A stretch of 64,000 nt of DNA from assembly GCF_020169335.1 (NCBI RefSeq), contig NZ_JAIEZN010000002.1:310001-374000 (forward strand). The letters are read 5' to 3'. The notes below the pieces were generated by a model, which was given only the letters and a program-made list of their open reading frames with translations, made no database searches and was not told the DNA's origin. This document shows positions 7,678-17,508 of this stretch, in pieces. The number at the start of each line of letters is the position of its first letter. Within the stretch, counting starts at the first letter, position 1. The DNA is from Devosia aquimaris (GTDB lineage: Bacteria > Pseudomonadota > Alphaproteobacteria > Rhizobiales > Devosiaceae). The translations under genes and the position numbers were made by a program.

Positions 7678-8546
7678 TGCCGCTTCGTCACATCGCCATG
7701 GCCCTGCTGGTCGTGGTCATCTGGGGCTTCAACTTCGTGGTCATCAAGCTCAGCGTCGCGGCGCTGCCGCCACTGCTGGCCGCGGCGCTGCGCTTTCTGT
7801 TTGCCGCAGTGCCACTGGTGTTCATCATCAAGCCGCCCAAGGTGGCCTGGCAATTGGTGGTGGCCTATGGCTTTGCCTTTGGCGTCGGGCTCTATGGCTT
7901 TTTGAACCTTTCCATGGCCTGGGGCATGTCGGCGGGCCTCAGTTCACTCACCCTGCAGACCCAGGCCTTTTTCACCATGGCGCTGGCCTTTGTGCTGCTG
8001 GGCGAACGCCCGCGGCCAACCCAGATCCTGGGCGCGGCCATCGCCTTTGCCGGCATTGCCGTAATCGCCAGCGAACGGCTGGGCGGCACGGCATTGCTGC
8101 CGCTGGGGATGAACTTGATGGCCGCCCTGAGCTGGGGCCTGGCCAATGTGCTGATCAAGAAGGCCGGTCGCGTTGACCCGGTATCACTCACCGTCTGGGG
8201 CGCGCTGGTCGTGCCGCTGCCGCTTCTGGCGCTGTCGCTGCTGGTCGAGGGCCCCGGCACGGTGATGACGGCCCTGGCCGGCTTCAGCTGGGCCGATGCC
8301 GGGCTCATCGCCTTTCTCGCCTATCCTGCCACCCTACTCGGCATGGCAATCTGGAGCTGGCTGATGGCGCGTCACCCCGCCTCGGTGGTGGCGCCATTCA
8401 CCCTTCTGGTGCCGATCACCGGCCTTGCCTCGGGCTATCTGGTGCTGGGGGAAACCGTCACCCCCATCGAGATTGCCGGCGCCCTGCTGGTGATCGCGGG
8501 CCTTGTCGTGACCCTGCTGCGCAGCCGACCGCGCCAGACGATCTGA
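7677..8546 (+). CDS. EamA-family (DMT superfamily) transporter 2
   Basis: A 289-residue paralogue of the upstream gene with the same ten-helix, two-repeat layout: 'VVVIWGFNFVVIKLSVAALPP' at the N-terminus and 'WGLANVLIKKAGRVDPVSL' at the start of repeat two. The pair arose by tandem duplication. It starts at the ATG overlapping the upstream stop. Substrate unknown; an amino acid or related metabolite is usual for this group. Confidence 0.92.
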   Translation: MPLRHIAMALLVVVIWGFNFVVIKLSVAALPPLLAAALRFLFAAVPLVFIIKPPKVAWQLVVAYGFAFGVGLYGFLNLSMAWGMSAGLSSLTLQTQAFFTMALAFVLLGERPRPTQILGAAIAFAGIAVIASERLGGTALLPLGMNLMAALSWGLANVLIKKAGRVDPVSLTVWGALVVPLPLLALSLLVEGPGTVMTALAGFSWADAGLIAFLAYPATLLGMAIWSWLMARHPASVVAPFTLLVPITGLASGYLVLGETVTPIEIAGALLVIAGLVVTLLRSRPRQTI

Positions 8547-8562
8547 ACCGCAACGCCCCAAC

Positions 8563-8594
8563 AAAAAGCCACCCCCGCGCGAGCAGGGGTGGCT
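8563..8594 (-). terminator. Intrinsic terminator of the first EF-hand gene
   Basis: On the minus strand a 9-bp stem (8586-8594 with 8567-8575) is followed by TTTTT at 8567-8563. It starts about 30 bases after the stop codon of the EF-hand gene. Confidence 0.8.
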
Positions 8595-8622
8595 CTCGAT
8601 GCTCGCGATTGCGAGCGCCGGC

Positions 8623-8877
8623 TTACTTGGCGGCTTCAGCAGCAACCAGGGCAGCGAATTCTTCAGCGGTCAGCTCGCCATTGGCATCGGCGTCAACCTT
8701 GGCGAATTCTTCAGCCGTCAGGGCCGGCCAGGCAACCTGGGCCTCAACCAGCGACACGGTGCCATTGGCATCGGTGTCGACAGCGGCGAACTCGGGAGCA
8801 GCAACAGCTGCGGTCTCAGCAAAGGCAGCGCCCGACAGAGCCAGGGTAGCGACAGCGGCAAGAACGATCTTGTTCAT
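8623..8877 (-). CDS. Secreted EF-hand protein 1
   Basis: An 84-residue protein with a signal peptide (M-N-K-I-V-L… to 'GAAFAE') and two EF-hand calcium loops of the D-x-D-x-N-G type: 'DTDANGTVSLVE' and 'DADANGELTAEE'. It is probably a periplasmic calcium-binding protein. I use the ATG at 8877; a TTG at 8886 would add three residues. A close paralogue lies about 560 bases further on, on the same strand, with the same layout, so this is a tandem duplication. Confidence 0.85.
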   Translation of the reverse strand: MNKIVLAAVATLALSGAAFAETAAVAAPEFAAVDTDANGTVSLVEAQVAWPALTAEEFAKVDADANGELTAEEFAALVAAEAAK

Positions 8878-9372
8878 GGTATTCAACTCAATGTTTGTGG
8901 AGGTGTTTGGCGGTTACCCCTTGGGGTTCCGACGCACCGCTCTCCTGCAGTGCGCGTCATCACATGATCGTGACACTGTGACCGGACAATGCCGGATTTC
9001 GAGCAATTCCGCGGAAAATATCAGGCAAAATCAAGGCGTTAGTAGATTTTCGCCAGGGTCCGTGCCGGCATAGTCTTTCCCGCCGAGCGCGCAGAATCCA
9101 GATTCAATTGGTCGTGATTTATCGTCCGCGCCACGATGCTCGGGCCAATCGAGCCACAGCATATCCGGGCCTGATCTTGCCCCGCGCATTGGGCGCGAGC
9201 AGCGCACTGGCCCGCTCTATTGCCGACGCACAAGGCGTGATCTTGCCGCCCGACGCTCGACGCCGCCAAGGCGCGCTAAACTGCTGTGATGACGCCGAAT
9301 TGCCCGGCGGCAGGCGCGGCTCAAGGCGGACAAAACCCATGTGCCGGGCCGCATGGGGCGGGGACGACACGC
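8878..9372 (-). other. Intergenic region upstream of EF-hand gene 1
   Basis: About 500 bases without a convincing gene. The part next to the gene (roughly 8884-9035) shares short blocks with the region upstream of EF-hand gene 2, such as CTCCTGCAG and GCGGAAAATAT versus GCGGGAAAATAT, so it probably carries the duplicated promoter and leader. In 9040-9370 I see only short frames on both strands with no recognisable protein features. Confidence 0.5.
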
Positions 9373-9403
9373 AAAAAGACCACCCCAGGCGAACCTGGGG
9401 TGG
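9373..9403 (-). terminator. Intrinsic terminator of the second EF-hand gene
   Basis: On the minus strand a perfect 10-bp stem (9394-9403 with 9380-9389) closes a TTCG tetraloop, followed by TTTTT at 9377-9373. It is a textbook rho-independent terminator about 37 bases after the stop codon. Confidence 0.88.
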
Positions 9404-9439
9404 CCACGACATGCCCACGGGGCGGGTGGGCGTGCCGTC

Positions 9440-9727
9440 TTAGTTGGCGGTTGCCGGGGTGTTGGCACCCGAGCTCAGCAGGCCGAACTCTTCAGCCGAC
9501 AGCTCACCATTGGCGTCGGTGTCAGCGGCAGCGAAGGCCTCGGCAGTCAGATCGGGCCAGGCAACCTGGGCCTCTTCCAGAGTCACGCCACCGCTGGCAT
9601 CGGCGTCGACCGTGGCGAACTCAGGGACAGCTTCTGCGCCCTGCGGCGTTGCCGAAACATTTTCCTGCGCAAAGGCAGCACCGGACATACCGAGGACGAT
9701 GAGGGTGGAAAGGACGATCTTGTTCAT
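9440..9727 (-). CDS. Secreted EF-hand protein 2
   Basis: A 95-residue protein with the same signal-peptide start (M-N-K-I-V-L) and two EF-hand loops, 'DADASGGVTLEE' and 'DTDANGELSAEE', separated by the shared 'AQVAWPDLTAEAF' helix. It is clearly a paralogue of the gene ending at 8623. The C-terminus has a short extension ('SSGANTPATAN'). The first loop has S-G-G in place of N-G-T, which may weaken calcium binding. Probable periplasmic calcium-binding protein of unknown role. Confidence 0.85.
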   Translation of the reverse strand: MNKIVLSTLIVLGMSGAAFAQENVSATPQGAEAVPEFATVDADASGGVTLEEAQVAWPDLTAEAFAAADTDANGELSAEEFGLLSSGANTPATAN

Positions 9728-10115
9728 GGGAGTTTAGCTCCAATAATGTGGGAGATGAATTCGGCGACCGGTTAGCCGATCCCCGACGGGCTGATCTCCT
9801 GCAGCCCGTGAGACAGACAATGATCGGGCAATGTGGTCTGCAATGGCCGAAAATTCGGCGGGCCGCGGGAAAATATTGGGCCATTTCGGGGCAGCATAGA
9901 TTCGTCTAAAATCGACGCATATCAGTCATTTAGGATGGTTGTTTTCGCCACAGTTCAAGTTGTTGGCGATATGATCTGCGCGCCAGGAAGCATCGCGCCA
10001 AAGACAGCGCAAAACACTGCGAAATGTTCGCGTTGTGCTTTACTTCACACTGGCGCGATGAATGGTTCGCCGGCGTCTCACGCCGGCGTGACCACAAGTT
10101 AACCGATTGGAAATG
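9728..10115. other. Intergenic region between EF-hand gene 2 and carbonic anhydrase
   Basis: About 390 bases. The half next to the EF-hand gene resembles the upstream region of EF-hand gene 1 and probably holds its promoter. A 9-bp perfect hairpin (10068-10076 with 10080-10088) lies downstream of the carbonic anhydrase stop and may help end that transcript, although no T-run follows. No gene is seen. Confidence 0.5.
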
Positions 10116-10757
10116 TCAGATCACGGGGCGGACGAAGTCGCCGCTTTCCCCATCCATGACCCACAACTCGCCCGTGGAAATGTCAAACCAGGCGCCATGG
10201 ACGGCCAGCTTGCCGGCCGCCTCGAGGTCGGCGACATAGGGGAAGGTGCGCAGATTGCGGATCGAATTGCGGATCGAGATGCGCTCCAGAGCCGTCTGGC
10301 GCTCGCCGGCTGTCATCAGACCATTCTGGCCCACCTGCTCGGGCAGATCGCCCAGCATGCTCATCCACTTGCCGATGAAGTCGCCGCTGTGCAGCGGGCT
10401 GGGGGCCGGATTGAGTGCCGCGCTGATGCCGCCGCAGCGGCCATGGCCCATGATGACGATATTGGAAATGCCCAGGCCCTTGACCGCAAATTCGATGCCG
10501 GCCGAGGTGCCATGCTGGCCGCCATCGGGCTGATAGGTGGGCACCAGATTGGCCACATTGCGCAGCACGAACAATTCGCCCGGTTCGGCGTCAAAGATCA
10601 TTTCGGGAGCTGCACGGCTGTCGCAGCAGGCAATGATCATGGTGGTTGGGCTTTGGCCGCTCGCCGCCAGTTCGCGGTAGCGGTCCTTCTCACGGACGTA
10701 ACGGCCCGCCATGAAGTTGGCGTGACCCTTGAGCAAATGATCCGGAAAGTTGTGCAT
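10116..10757 (-). CDS. Beta-class carbonic anhydrase
   Basis: A 213-residue zinc enzyme that interconverts CO2 and bicarbonate. The zinc site is complete: Cys45 with the Asp46-x-Arg48 dyad in 'CCDSR', then His105 and Cys108 in 'GHGRCGG'. 'VLRNVANLVP' is also typical. Length fits beta-CAs. The gene is divergent from a small DUF1737 gene 72 bases away, and nothing links it to a specific pathway. Confidence 0.96.
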   Translation of the reverse strand: MHNFPDHLLKGHANFMAGRYVREKDRYRELAASGQSPTTMIIACCDSRAAPEMIFDAEPGELFVLRNVANLVPTYQPDGGQHGTSAGIEFAVKGLGISNIVIMGHGRCGGISAALNPAPSPLHSGDFIGKWMSMLGDLPEQVGQNGLMTAGERQTALERISIRNSIRNLRTFPYVADLEAAGKLAVHGAWFDISTGELWVMDGESGDFVRPVI

Positions 10758-10829
10758 GGCGTACCGATTATCTGTATCAAGGTGCTATATCAATACGGCG
10801 TTCGGCACGCCACTGCATTGGGGATATGC

Positions 10830-11036
10830 ATGCTTATCTACCGCTTCCTGACTGGCGAGGACGATGCTGCCTTCTGCCACAAGGTGACCAAGGCCCTCAG
10901 CGAAGGCTGGCAGCTCTATGGCAGCCCGACCTATGCCTTTGACGGCCACGCAAAGAAGATGAAGGCGGGGCAGGCCGTGACGCGCATCGCGCCCGACCAG
11001 CCCTATGACCCCGAAAAACGCCTGGTGGACTTCTAG
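10830..11036 (+). CDS. DUF1737 domain protein
   Basis: A 68-residue basic protein, 'MLIYRFLTGEDDAAFCHKV…GWQLYGSPTYAFDG', matching the small DUF1737 family found in many proteobacteria; function unknown. Start at ATG 10830. Its TAG (11034-11036) overlaps the stop codon of the convergent NUDIX gene (11033-11035) in a shared CTAG. Confidence 0.75.
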   Translation: MLIYRFLTGEDDAAFCHKVTKALSEGWQLYGSPTYAFDGHAKKMKAGQAVTRIAPDQPYDPEKRLVDF

Positions 11037-11620
11037 GGAGCCGGCGCAGCCAGAAGGCGCAGTCTGAGCGCCTGCAGCAGCAGAACGGTCTTGGCATCGG
11101 CGATCTCGCCGCTTTCCACCATGGCCATGGCCGCGTCCAGCGTGATCTCGATCACCTCGATGTCCTCGCCCTCCTCGGCCAACCCGCCGCCGTCCTCGGT
11201 TTTCTCGCCCGGAACATAACGGCCGATAAAGCAGGCGCATTTCTCGGTGAGGGAGCCGGGGCTGGAATAGGCATTGCTGACCAGCACCAGGTCCTGCGGG
11301 CTATAGCCTGTCTCTTCGAGGGCCTCACGCCGCGCAGCGATTTCGGGCGCTTCGCCATCGAGCATGCCGGCGGGCACTTCGATCATCCAGGCGTCATCGC
11401 CGTTCAGATGCGCCGGCAGGCGGAACTGGCGGGTGAGGATCACCGTGCCGGTCTCGGCTGCATAGAGCAGCACGGCGGCCGAGCTGCCATGATCATAGAT
11501 CTCGCGCGTCACCCGCTGCACGCCGCCATCGCGCCGGCCATGGCTGAGCTCGTAATTGTCGAAGCGCCCCCAATTGTGGCTCAGCTTGGTGACGGAATGG
11601 ATGGTGACGGTCTTGGACAT
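11033..11620 (-). CDS. NUDIX hydrolase, ADP-ribose / sugar-nucleotide pyrophosphatase type
   Basis: A 195-residue hydrolase. The Nudix box lies mid-protein ('GMLDGEAPEIAARREALEETGY') with the metal-binding RE-x-x-EE intact, preceded by 'DDAWMIEVPAG', which is typical of ADP-ribose or GDP-mannose pyrophosphatases (NudK/NudF types). It would hydrolyse nucleoside diphosphates linked to another moiety. I start at the ATG at 11620, which has GGAG upstream; longer in-frame starts extend into the next gene region and lack homology-like sequence. Confidence 0.88.
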   Translation of the reverse strand: MSKTVTIHSVTKLSHNWGRFDNYELSHGRRDGGVQRVTREIYDHGSSAAVLLYAAETGTVILTRQFRLPAHLNGDDAWMIEVPAGMLDGEAPEIAARREALEETGYSPQDLVLVSNAYSSPGSLTEKCACFIGRYVPGEKTEDGGGLAEEGEDIEVIEITLDAAMAMVESGEIADAKTVLLLQALRLRLLAAPAP

Positions 11621-11687
11621 GGGCGCTCCGGGAATTTCCGGCGCGAGATATGGCCCATGTTGCGCAGCAGGGCCAGTGGGGACGGGC

Positions 11688-12716
11688 TCAGGCCGACTGG
11701 CGGCGCACGATCTCAAAGCCGATATCATGGACAGCCTGGCCAACCGCGCCGGATCTGAACCGGTCGATCAGCGCATTGGCGGCCACCTGGCCCAGCACCT
11801 GCCGGTCGATGCGCAGGCTCGTCAGCCCCGGCTCGGTCATGGCGGCAAATTCCTGATCGCCGAAACCGATCACCGCCACGTCCTGCGGAACCTTGAGCCC
11901 GCGGGCACCGGCCTCGATCAGCACACCCTGGGCAAACTGGTCGGAACTGCAAAAGATCACCGCGCCCTTGGGGAGGCCGTCGGTCAGCAGGCGCTGCAAC
12001 CCGTCACGGCCCAGCCCAAGCGTTGCCGAAACAGAAAAATCGACACGCTGCACGCGCTGGCCGGTCAGGCGCTCGAAATGCCGGGCAAAGGCCAGCTGGC
12101 GGCGCATGGCACGCTCGTCGCCGGCCGTGATGGTCGCCGCGCGGACATAGCCCGCCTTGACGGCAAAGGCGGCAGCGGCCTCGCCAGCGGCCGCATGCGA
12201 AAAACCGACACAGCAATCGATCGGCGTATCGGACATGTCCCAGACTTCCACCACCGGAATGCCGGCATTGACCAGCATGCGGCGGGAGCCGGCGCTGTGG
12301 TGGATGCCGGTGAGCAGCATGGCGTCCGGCCGGCGCGACAGATGCGTCGCCACGGCCTTTTCCTCGCGCTCGGGATCAAAGCCGGTCTCGGACAGCATGA
12401 TCTGATAGCCATGCTGCCACATGATCTCGGAGAAGGCATGCAGCATGCTGGCATAGACGACATTGGTCACCGAAGGCACCAGCGCCCCGATGAGGTTGGA
12501 CCGGTTGGACGCCAGCGCGCCGGCCACCGCATTGGGCACAAAGCCGGTCTGCGCTATGGCCTGGCGGATGCGCTGGAGTGTCTCGGGCGATACCTTGTCG
12601 GGTGATGACAGCGCCCGCGATACCGTGACCTGGGAGACGCCGGCCAAGCGCCCCACCTCGGCCATGGTGACGCCGCCGCGCCGAATCTGTGCTGGGTCCC
12701 GGGGTGTGTTTGCCAT
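11688..12716 (-). CDS. LacI/GntR-type transcriptional repressor of the sugar-acid cluster
   Basis: A 342-residue regulator. The N-terminal HTH 'MAEVGRLAGVSQVTVSRALS' (about residues 18-37) is followed by the hinge helix and a periplasmic-binding-protein-like effector domain ('LIGALVPSVTNVVYASML', 'VAVIGFGDQEFA'). It is divergent from the dehydratase operon, with 177 bases between start codons holding two ATGCGCAT palindromes. I infer that it represses that operon, and perhaps itself, and is released by a sugar acid or its keto-deoxy product. Confidence 0.93.
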   Translation of the reverse strand: MANTPRDPAQIRRGGVTMAEVGRLAGVSQVTVSRALSSPDKVSPETLQRIRQAIAQTGFVPNAVAGALASNRSNLIGALVPSVTNVVYASMLHAFSEIMWQHGYQIMLSETGFDPEREEKAVATHLSRRPDAMLLTGIHHSAGSRRMLVNAGIPVVEVWDMSDTPIDCCVGFSHAAAGEAAAAFAVKAGYVRAATITAGDERAMRRQLAFARHFERLTGQRVQRVDFSVSATLGLGRDGLQRLLTDGLPKGAVIFCSSDQFAQGVLIEAGARGLKVPQDVAVIGFGDQEFAAMTEPGLTSLRIDRQVLGQVAANALIDRFRSGAVGQAVHDIGFEIVRRQSA

Positions 12717-12766
12717 GTGCCGCTCTTAGCCGATGCCCCGGTGCGGCGGCATCAATGCCGCCCGAT

Positions 12767-12778
12767 GTATGCGCATCC
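12767..12778. promoter_or_regulatory. Operator-like palindrome 1 (LacI-type)
   Basis: GTATGCGCATCC is centred on ATGCGCAT with a central CG, as in LacI-family operators. The left half matches the consensus GTATGC exactly. It lies about 50 bases upstream of the regulator start. Confidence 0.6.
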
Positions 12779-12842
12779 AGTTGATGTGCGACGGCTCGGC
12801 AGCGAAGTCAAGGTCAGCACTATATGCCCACAGGCCAGGGCG

Positions 12843-12872
12843 TTGACGCGTCCTTATGAATGCGCATACATA
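12843..12872 (+). promoter_or_regulatory. Promoter with overlapping operator 2 for the sugar-acid operon
   Basis: GAATGCGCATAC (12858-12869) is the mirror of operator 1: here the right half is perfect. The two centres are 91 bases apart. It overlaps a possible promoter, TTGACG at 12843-12848 and TACATA at 12867-12872 (spacer 18), so a bound repressor would block RNA polymerase. GGGAGG and the dehydratase ATG follow at 12883 and 12894. Confidence 0.5.
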
Positions 12873-12893
12873 GATGCGTTTCGGGAGGACGCA

Positions 12894-14636
<1,743 letters not shown>

Positions 14637-14825
14637 CAAGGCCTGGGCGGCGGCGAAGGTGAGGCGCCGGGGTGCTGCTTATCTGTTTCGCCGTCATTGC
14701 CCGGCCTGTCCGGGCAATCCAGTTCGCCGCGGCATGGACCACCGGGACAAGCCCGAGGGGGACGGGGACAAGAATTGGAACACACGCGTATCGGCAATGC
14801 CGGGCGCGACTGAAGGGACGAGACT
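14637..14825 (+). repeat. Intergenic region with REP-like palindrome
   Basis: Between the dehydratase and the lyase. Stem 14696-14704 / 14710-14718 (ATTGCCCGG…CCGGGCAAT, loop CCTGT) belongs to the same family as the palindromes at 20609-20681. A half-related GC-rich copy follows near 14738-14765. The spacing (189 bases) is long for an operon, so the repeat probably inserted between co-transcribed genes. Confidence 0.6.
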
Positions 14826-15725
14826 ATGCAACGCACGCTCGATCAGGCCCTGACCGGCATTTCCGGCATCCTGGTCACCCCCTATGACGACAAGGGCGAT
14901 GTCGCGCCGCAGCGGCTGGCGCCCATCATCGACCGTGCCCTGGCGGCGGGGCTGCACATGCCTGTGGTCAATGGCAATACCGGCGAATTCTATGCGCTGA
15001 CCACCGAGGAAGCCACGACCATGGTGCGCGAAGTGGTGCGCCTGGTGGATGGCCGCGCGCCTGTGCTGGCCGGCATCGGCCGCGGTGTGCGGGACGCCGC
15101 GGCGCTGGCCCGGGCATCGGCAGCGGCCGGCGCCACTGCCCTGATGGTGCATCAGCCCCCCGACCCCTTCGTCGCCCCGCGCGGCATTCTCGACTATCTC
15201 CGATATGTGGCCGATGCCTCGGGCGGCCTGCCGATGATGCTCTATCTGCGCAATGACGCCATCGGCACCAAGGCCATCGCCGAGCTCTGCGCCCTGCCCG
15301 AGGTCAAGGGCATCAAATGGGCCACGCCCAATCCGCTCAAGCTGGCCGAGGCCAAGGCCGCCTGCGACGCCAGCCTGGTCTGGGTAGGCGGGCTGGCCGA
15401 AATCTGGGCCCCGGCCTTTTATGCGGTGGGCGCACGCGGCTTCACGTCGGGGCTGATCAATGTGTGGCCTGAGCGGTCCCTGGCCATCCATGCCGCGCTT
15501 GAGGCGGGGCAGTTTGCCGAGGCCAATGCGCTGATTGCCGGCATGAAGGCCTTCGAGGAAATCCGCGCCGAGGAGATGAACGGCACCAATGTGACCGGCG
15601 TCAAGGCGGCGCTCCGTGCGCTGGGTCGCGACTGTGGCCCCACCCGGCCACCGTCGGCCTGGCCACTGACATCGGCCCAGCAGGCCAAGCTCGACGACTT
15701 CATCGCCCGCAACAAGCTGACTTGA
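14826..15725 (+). CDS. DapA-family aldolase/dehydratase acting on a keto-deoxy sugar acid
   Basis: A 299-residue TIM-barrel lyase of the dihydrodipicolinate synthase/N-acetylneuraminate lyase family. The pyruvate-binding loop reads 'NGNTGEFYAL' (about residues 47-56), the conserved Tyr is in 'MLYLRND', and the Schiff-base Lys is in 'VKGIKWATP' (about residue 160). Placed after a sugar-acid dehydratase, it most likely cleaves or dehydrates the 2-keto-3-deoxy acid, not making dihydrodipicolinate. It is followed 12 bases later by an RraA-like gene. Confidence 0.87.
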   Translation: MQRTLDQALTGISGILVTPYDDKGDVAPQRLAPIIDRALAAGLHMPVVNGNTGEFYALTTEEATTMVREVVRLVDGRAPVLAGIGRGVRDAAALARASAAAGATALMVHQPPDPFVAPRGILDYLRYVADASGGLPMMLYLRNDAIGTKAIAELCALPEVKGIKWATPNPLKLAEAKAACDASLVWVGGLAEIWAPAFYAVGARGFTSGLINVWPERSLAIHAALEAGQFAEANALIAGMKAFEEIRAEEMNGTNVTGVKAALRALGRDCGPTRPPSAWPLTSAQQAKLDDFIARNKLT

Positions 15726-15737
15726 GGGAGGGCCGCA

Positions 15738-16448
15738 ATGGACCCGGCACTGCGCGACAAATTCATGGGTGTTTCGGTGGCGACACTGGCCACAGCACTG
15801 TTCCGGCGCGGCCTGCGCAACCAGGTGATCCAGGGCGTGCACCCGGTCAGGCCCAAGGGCGCCAACATGGTCGGCCCCGCTTATACCCTGCGCTATATTC
15901 CGGCGCGGGAAGACCGCAACCAATTGGTTGAATTCCGCAACCCCGAACACCCCCAGCGCGTCGCGGTCGAAACCTGCCCGGCCGGGCAGGTGCTGGTGAT
16001 GGACAGCCGCAAGGACCCGCGCGCAGCCTCGGCCGGCGATATTCTGGTGACCCGGCTGATGGTGCGCGGCGTTGCCGGTGTCGTCACCGATGGGGGCTTT
16101 CGCGATGCCACGACCATCGGGGCGCTCGATATTCCGGCCTATCACACAAGGCCCTCAAGCCCGACCAATCTGACCCTGCACGAGGCGCTCGATCTCAACG
16201 TGCCCATTGGCTGCGGCGATGTGGCGGTGTTTCCCGGCGATGTGGTGGTGGGCGATGATGACTGCGTGATTGTCGTGCCCCAGGCCATCGCTGCCGAGGT
16301 CGCCGACGAGGCCGTGGAAATGACCGCCTATGAGGACTTCGTGGTCGAAAAGGTCAAAGCGGGCACGCCCATCATCGGGCTTTATCCCCGCACCAAGGAT
16401 GAGTTCACCAGCGAATTCGCCGCCTGGCGCGCCCAGAACGGCCGCTAG
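15738..16448 (+). CDS. RraA-like protein (4-hydroxy-4-methyl-2-oxoglutarate aldolase family)
   Basis: A 236-residue protein with the RraA fold: 'VGPAYTLRY', 'GDILVTRLMVRGVAGVVTDGGFRD' (the Gly-Gly-x-Arg-Asp substrate/metal loop, about residues 115-120) and 'DVVVGDDDCVIVVPQ'. Members are either inhibitors of RNase E or class II HMG/CHA aldolases that release pyruvate. The intact R-D pair and the sugar-acid operon context favour an aldolase or keto-acid hydrolase role. GGAGGG precedes the ATG at 15738. Confidence 0.85.
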   Translation: MDPALRDKFMGVSVATLATALFRRGLRNQVIQGVHPVRPKGANMVGPAYTLRYIPAREDRNQLVEFRNPEHPQRVAVETCPAGQVLVMDSRKDPRAASAGDILVTRLMVRGVAGVVTDGGFRDATTIGALDIPAYHTRPSSPTNLTLHEALDLNVPIGCGDVAVFPGDVVVGDDDCVIVVPQAIAAEVADEAVEMTAYEDFVVEKVKAGTPIIGLYPRTKDEFTSEFAAWRAQNGR

Positions 16449-16642
16449 GCGCCGCCAAGGGTGCGATTGCGCCAGCGGTTCCAAGGCAGGCCGTGAGTCG
16501 GAATTTCGTCCGAGACGCCGCAATCGGGTGGGCCGGCGGGGCTATTCCGGCCATTTCCCGTCCACACCCCGCACATTCCGTGCGCTATACGAACAAAGTG
16601 CGCAATCCGCCAAAAGTGGTAGCTGCGGCGGGGTTAACCGCT

Positions 16643-16671
16643 TTGATTTTGTAACCTTTGGGCGCTAGAAG
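16643..16671 (+). promoter_or_regulatory. Probable sdh operon promoter
   Basis: TTGATT (16643-16648) and TAGAAG (16666-16671) with a 17-base spacer lie about 52 bases upstream of sdhC. The rest of the 16449-16723 gap shows no gene. Confidence 0.45.
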
Positions 16672-16723
16672 TCTCGAACCATTCCAAACTGCGACGGCCC
16701 TGACCGCTCGCCAGCGAGGCCCC

Positions 16724-17110
16724 ATGACGGTTCGATCCCGCCCCATTTCGCCCCATCTGCAGATCTATCGCTGGACCATCACCATGGCCATGTCGATCGC
16801 CCATCGCGCCACCGGCATTGCGCTCTATGCCGGCACGGTGCTGCTGGTGATCTGGCTGGGTGCCGCCGCCAGCAGCCAGCAGGCGCTCAATGTCGTCAAC
16901 GACATCTATGCCAGCTGGTTCGGCCAATTGGTGCTGTTCGCCTATACCTGGGCGCTGTTCCACCACATGCTGGGCGGCATCCGCCATTTCATCTGGGACT
17001 TCACCATCGGCATGCTGCCCGGCCAGCGCGAGATGCTCGCCTGGGCCAATCTGATCGGCTCGATCGTGCTCACCGTCCTCGTCTGGACCGTTTTTGTGTG
17101 GACCGCCTAA
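16724..17110 (+). CDS. sdhC: Succinate dehydrogenase cytochrome b556 subunit
   Basis: A 128-residue membrane anchor with three helices. The signature starts 'RPISPHLQIYRWTITMAMSIAHRATGI' and continues with 'HHMLGGIRHFIWD'; His residues in these segments bind haem b. With SdhD it anchors complex II and holds the quinone site. The ATG at 16724 is chosen because the family begins with a short polar stretch before 'RPxSPHL'. It starts the sdhCDA-x-B operon. Confidence 0.95.
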   Translation: MTVRSRPISPHLQIYRWTITMAMSIAHRATGIALYAGTVLLVIWLGAAASSQQALNVVNDIYASWFGQLVLFAYTWALFHHMLGGIRHFIWDFTIGMLPGQREMLAWANLIGSIVLTVLVWTVFVWTA

Positions 17111-17111
17111 G

Positions 17112-17504
17112 ATGACCGCAAACCGCACCCCTGATGCCGTCGTTGCCAATCCCAAAACCAAGTATGGCAATGCCAAGGCCTCGACGCGCCATTTCATCAC
17201 CCAGCGGGTGACCGGCGCGATCAACATCGTCTTCATCGGCTTCCTCGCCTATCTGGTCATCCGCCTGGGCGGCCAGGACCGCCCCGACATGGTGGCGACC
17301 ATCGGCAATGGCTGGATCGGCCTTCCGCTGGCCGTGCTGCTGGTGATCGTGGCCATCCACATGCGCAACGGCATGCGCGACACGCTGGAAGACTATTTCC
17401 ACGGCGCGACCTATCGCCTGCTGATGGGGCTCAACACAGTCTTCTGCATCCTGATCGCGGTGGCCGGCGTGGCCGCCATTCTCAAGCTCGTCTTCTGGGG
17501 TTAA
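17112..17504 (+). CDS. sdhD: Succinate dehydrogenase membrane anchor subunit
   Basis: A 130-residue protein with three helices after a polar N-terminus. '[18 protein letters not shown]' marks the quinone-site helix, and '[19 protein letters not shown]' carries the second haem-ligand His and the conserved Asp-Tyr. It starts one base after the sdhC stop, so the two are tightly coupled. Confidence 0.95.
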   Translation: MTANRTPDAVVANPKTKYGNAKASTRHFITQRVTGAINIVFIGFLAYLVIRLGGQDRPDMVATIGNGWIGLPLAVLLVIVAIHMRNGMRDTLEDYFHGATYRLLMGLNTVFCILIAVAGVAAILKLVFWG

Positions 17505-17508
17505 GTCC

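Noticed and set aside
9039..9443. Short frames on both strands between the EF-hand genes
   Set aside because: No ribosome-binding site, signal sequence or family resemblance; composition matches random GC-rich sequence.
14826..15725. Lysine-pathway dihydrodipicolinate synthase (dapA)
   Set aside because: The gene lies in a sugar-acid operon next to a dehydratase and a LacI-type regulator, and its pyruvate loop differs from the usual dapA pattern.
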